Shown: positions 5,850 to 6,873 of the stretch, piece after piece
Layout: each line of letters starts with the position of its first letter
How positions within the stretch are numbered: the first letter of the stretch is position 1
Assembly: GCA_964579855.1 (NCBI GenBank)
Contig: CAZOIM010000200.1
Span: 1-6,873 of the forward strand
DNA: 6,873 nucleotides
Direction: 5' to 3'
Source of the DNA: JADGQA01 sp964579855
Lineage (GTDB): Bacteria > Bacteroidota > Ignavibacteria > UBA10030
The notes under the pieces: model-generated
The model's database searches: none
Told to the model about the DNA's origin: nothing
The model's input: only the letters and a program-made list of their open reading frames with translations
Program-made: the position numbers and the translations under genes

Positions 5850-6128
5850 TCAGAGATTTGCATATCTATTGTAGGGAGCGGCGGATTCCCGCCGCTTCAC
5901 GGTTTGCCAATCGATCTCGTGAACGGAAAAGCGTTGGTGTTGCACCTGTTATTTCAAAGCAGTAGTTTATTCTTTAGAGTTACCGGGAAATCTCTTTGGA
6001 ACGATTCACGTTGCCTACGGTTGATGCCGGCACGAGCAGCACATTGCCGACCTTACTACGCAGGTCAGAGTAGCAATTCCATGAAAGCAGGCGCATTGAA
6101 GCAACCTCGTTCGACCTTAGATCATCCA
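5850..6128. other. Non-coding stretch between trpB2 and the carbonic anhydrase gene
   Basis: 279 nt without a recognisable gene. The frame of the carbonic anhydrase stays open upstream to a TTG at 5904, but those 75 residues look like translated non-coding DNA (no family similarity that I recognise, Arg/Cys/Ser-rich). It contains the GC-rich hairpin at 5875-5898. No T-rich intrinsic terminator for trpB2 and no clear promoter were seen. Confidence 0.55.
5875..5898. repeat. GC-rich hairpin, possible fragment of a dispersed repeat
   Basis: AGCGGCGG (5877-5884) and CCGCCGCT (5889-5896) form a perfect 8-bp stem with an ATTC tetraloop, extended by a G-T and a G-C pair to 5875-5898. The preceding TTGTAGGG (5869-5876) plus the GC-rich palindrome resembles the TTGTAGGGGCG-type intergenic repeats seen in several bacterial phyla. 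No U-tract follows. There is only one copy in the window, so repeat status is inferred. Confidence 0.4.
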
Positions 6129-6683
6129 ATGAACAGATTACTCACGATATCATCAAAAGAAGACATACTTCCACCGTATCGGGGAACGCCCATTGGACTG
6201 CTGCTCGAATATCATAATCTTGAACGGCCACACCAGAACTACGCGAGTGCACAGTTGCTCATCGGTATGTGCATGGACAACCGAAAACATCTACACATTC
6301 CTGACAATTTTGCATTTATTATTCGTACTGGCGGCGCAAACTTAAGATACAGCGAATTCAAAGTTTCGTATGCCATTGCTGTCGGCAATGTTCACGCGAT
6401 CGCACTGATCGGCCATAATCAGTGCGGCATGGTGAATCTCAACAGTCGCAAAGAACTGTTCATTCGAGGTCTCGTAGACAACGCCGGTTGGACTGCTAAA
6501 GCAGCGGAAGAGCATTTTCATCAATTCGCTCCGATGTTCGAAATCGGCAATGAAATCGATTTTATTCTTAGTGAAGTAAGGCGGTTGCGTGGTAGATACC
6601 CAAAGATCGTTGTTGCACCACTGCTGTATCGAGTGGAGGACAACCGCCTCTATTTGATCAATGAGGAATCCGAAAACACCTGA
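6129..6683 (+). CDS. Beta-class carbonic anhydrase
   Basis: A 184-residue protein with the beta-carbonic anhydrase zinc site: C48-M-D50-N-R52 and H96-N-Q-C99. Here C48, H96 and C99 are the expected Zn ligands, and D50/R52 the conserved pair that opens the site. RTGGANLR (66-73) matches the conserved segment usually written R-N-A-G-x. SYAIAVGNVHAIALIGHNQCGM (80-101) is the core strand and metal loop. The enzyme interconverts CO2 and bicarbonate in the cytosol, normally as a dimer or higher oligomer. ATG 6129 was chosen because MNRLLTISSKEDILPPYRGTP looks like the natural start, with the conserved fold soon after. ATG 6081, ATG 6024 and TTG 5904 are in frame, and none of the starts has a good ribosome binding site. 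A gene for a probable exported protein begins 7 nt after the stop. Confidence 0.9.
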   Translation: MNRLLTISSKEDILPPYRGTPIGLLLEYHNLERPHQNYASAQLLIGMCMDNRKHLHIPDNFAFIIRTGGANLRYSEFKVSYAIAVGNVHAIALIGHNQCGMVNLNSRKELFIRGLVDNAGWTAKAAEEHFHQFAPMFEIGNEIDFILSEVRRLRGRYPKIVVAPLLYRVEDNRLYLINEESENT

Positions 6684-6690
6684 TAGAACG

Positions 6691-6873
6691 ATGGAAAGCT
6701 GTTTCAGCACAGATTACAGGACCTCATCATTGAATTCTCTTGAGGAATCACATCCGCTGTCTCGAAGAGGACAGATAAATATCATAATATTCATCGCAAC
6801 GTTCCTGTTGGTTGGGCGGGCGCCTGCACAGACCCGCGAAGAGATACGAAGAGAACCTGGTGCGGAAGTTGTT
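6691..6873 (+). CDS. N-terminus of a probable exported protein, cut by the window end
   Basis: ATG 6691 opens a frame of 61 codons that is still open at the last base. Residues 25-47 look like a signal peptide: two arginines, a hydrophobic core INIIIFIATFLLVG (29-42) and a plausible cleavage site A-P-A (44-46) before QTREEIRRE. The n-region before the arginines is unusually long (about 24 residues), so the true start may be further in, for example TTG 6730; no strong ribosome binding site supports either. It lies 7 nt after the carbonic anhydrase stop, so cotranscription is likely. Too little is present to name a family. Confidence 0.5.
   Translation, partial: MESCFSTDYRTSSLNSLEESHPLSRRGQINIIIFIATFLLVGRAPAQTREEIRREPGAEVV

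Noticed and set aside
6062..6072. AGGTCAGAGTA occurs at 751-761 and 6062-6072, each upstream of a gene start.
   Set aside because: In a window this size a few 11-base matches are expected by chance, and the spacing to the two starts differs.

Overview
The window is an ordinary-looking bacterial chromosome or metagenome scaffold segment of roughly 50% GC. It is densely coded on both strands and contains one run of exactly 100 N (4220-4319), the usual mark of a scaffold join of unknown length. The mix of genes (paired TPM-domain membrane proteins, a COG2129-type phosphoesterase, a stand-alone TrpB2 and a beta-type carbonic anhydrase) would fit a free-living bacterium of the Bacteroidota/Chlorobi/Ignavibacteria neighbourhood. 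That placement is an impression from protein style, not something the sequence proves. No tRNA, rRNA, CRISPR array, transposase or phage gene was seen.

Layout. (1) 2-571, minus: the N-terminal 190 residues of an NADP-type beta-hydroxyacid dehydrogenase, cut by the window edge. (2) 572-813: divergent intergenic region with a 7-bp dyad. (3) 814-2414, plus: a two-gene unit of TPM-domain envelope proteins, first a short one with a membrane hairpin inside the domain, then a YgcG-like one with an export signal, transmembrane segments and a Gly/Ser-rich tail ending in SGSW. (4) 2433-3682, minus: a two-gene operon (phosphoesterase, then HAD phosphatase) joined by an ATGA stop/start overlap and convergent with the TPM pair; a 9-bp stem-loop sits at the convergence point. 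(5) 3807 to beyond 4219, plus: a cyclase-family (KynB-like fold) gene running into the gap, with substitutions at two usual metal-ligand histidines. (6) 4358-4445: two perfect terminator-like hairpins in tandem. (7) 4485-5849, plus: trpB2 with a strong ribosome binding site. (8) 5850-6128: non-coding stretch with a short GC-rich hairpin that looks like a dispersed-repeat fragment. (9) 6129-6683, plus: beta-class carbonic anhydrase. (10) 6691 to the window end: the start of a probable exported protein.

How the parts relate. The TPM pair and the phosphoesterase/HAD pair each look like real functional units. The cyclase and TrpB2 could both touch tryptophan chemistry, but the gap lies between them, so this stays a guess. 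The most interesting non-coding structure is the trpB2 leader: both hairpins must be read through to reach the gene, and the 3' arm of the first can pair with the 5' arm of the second, which is the logic of an attenuator. I found no convincing undescribed multi-gene system.
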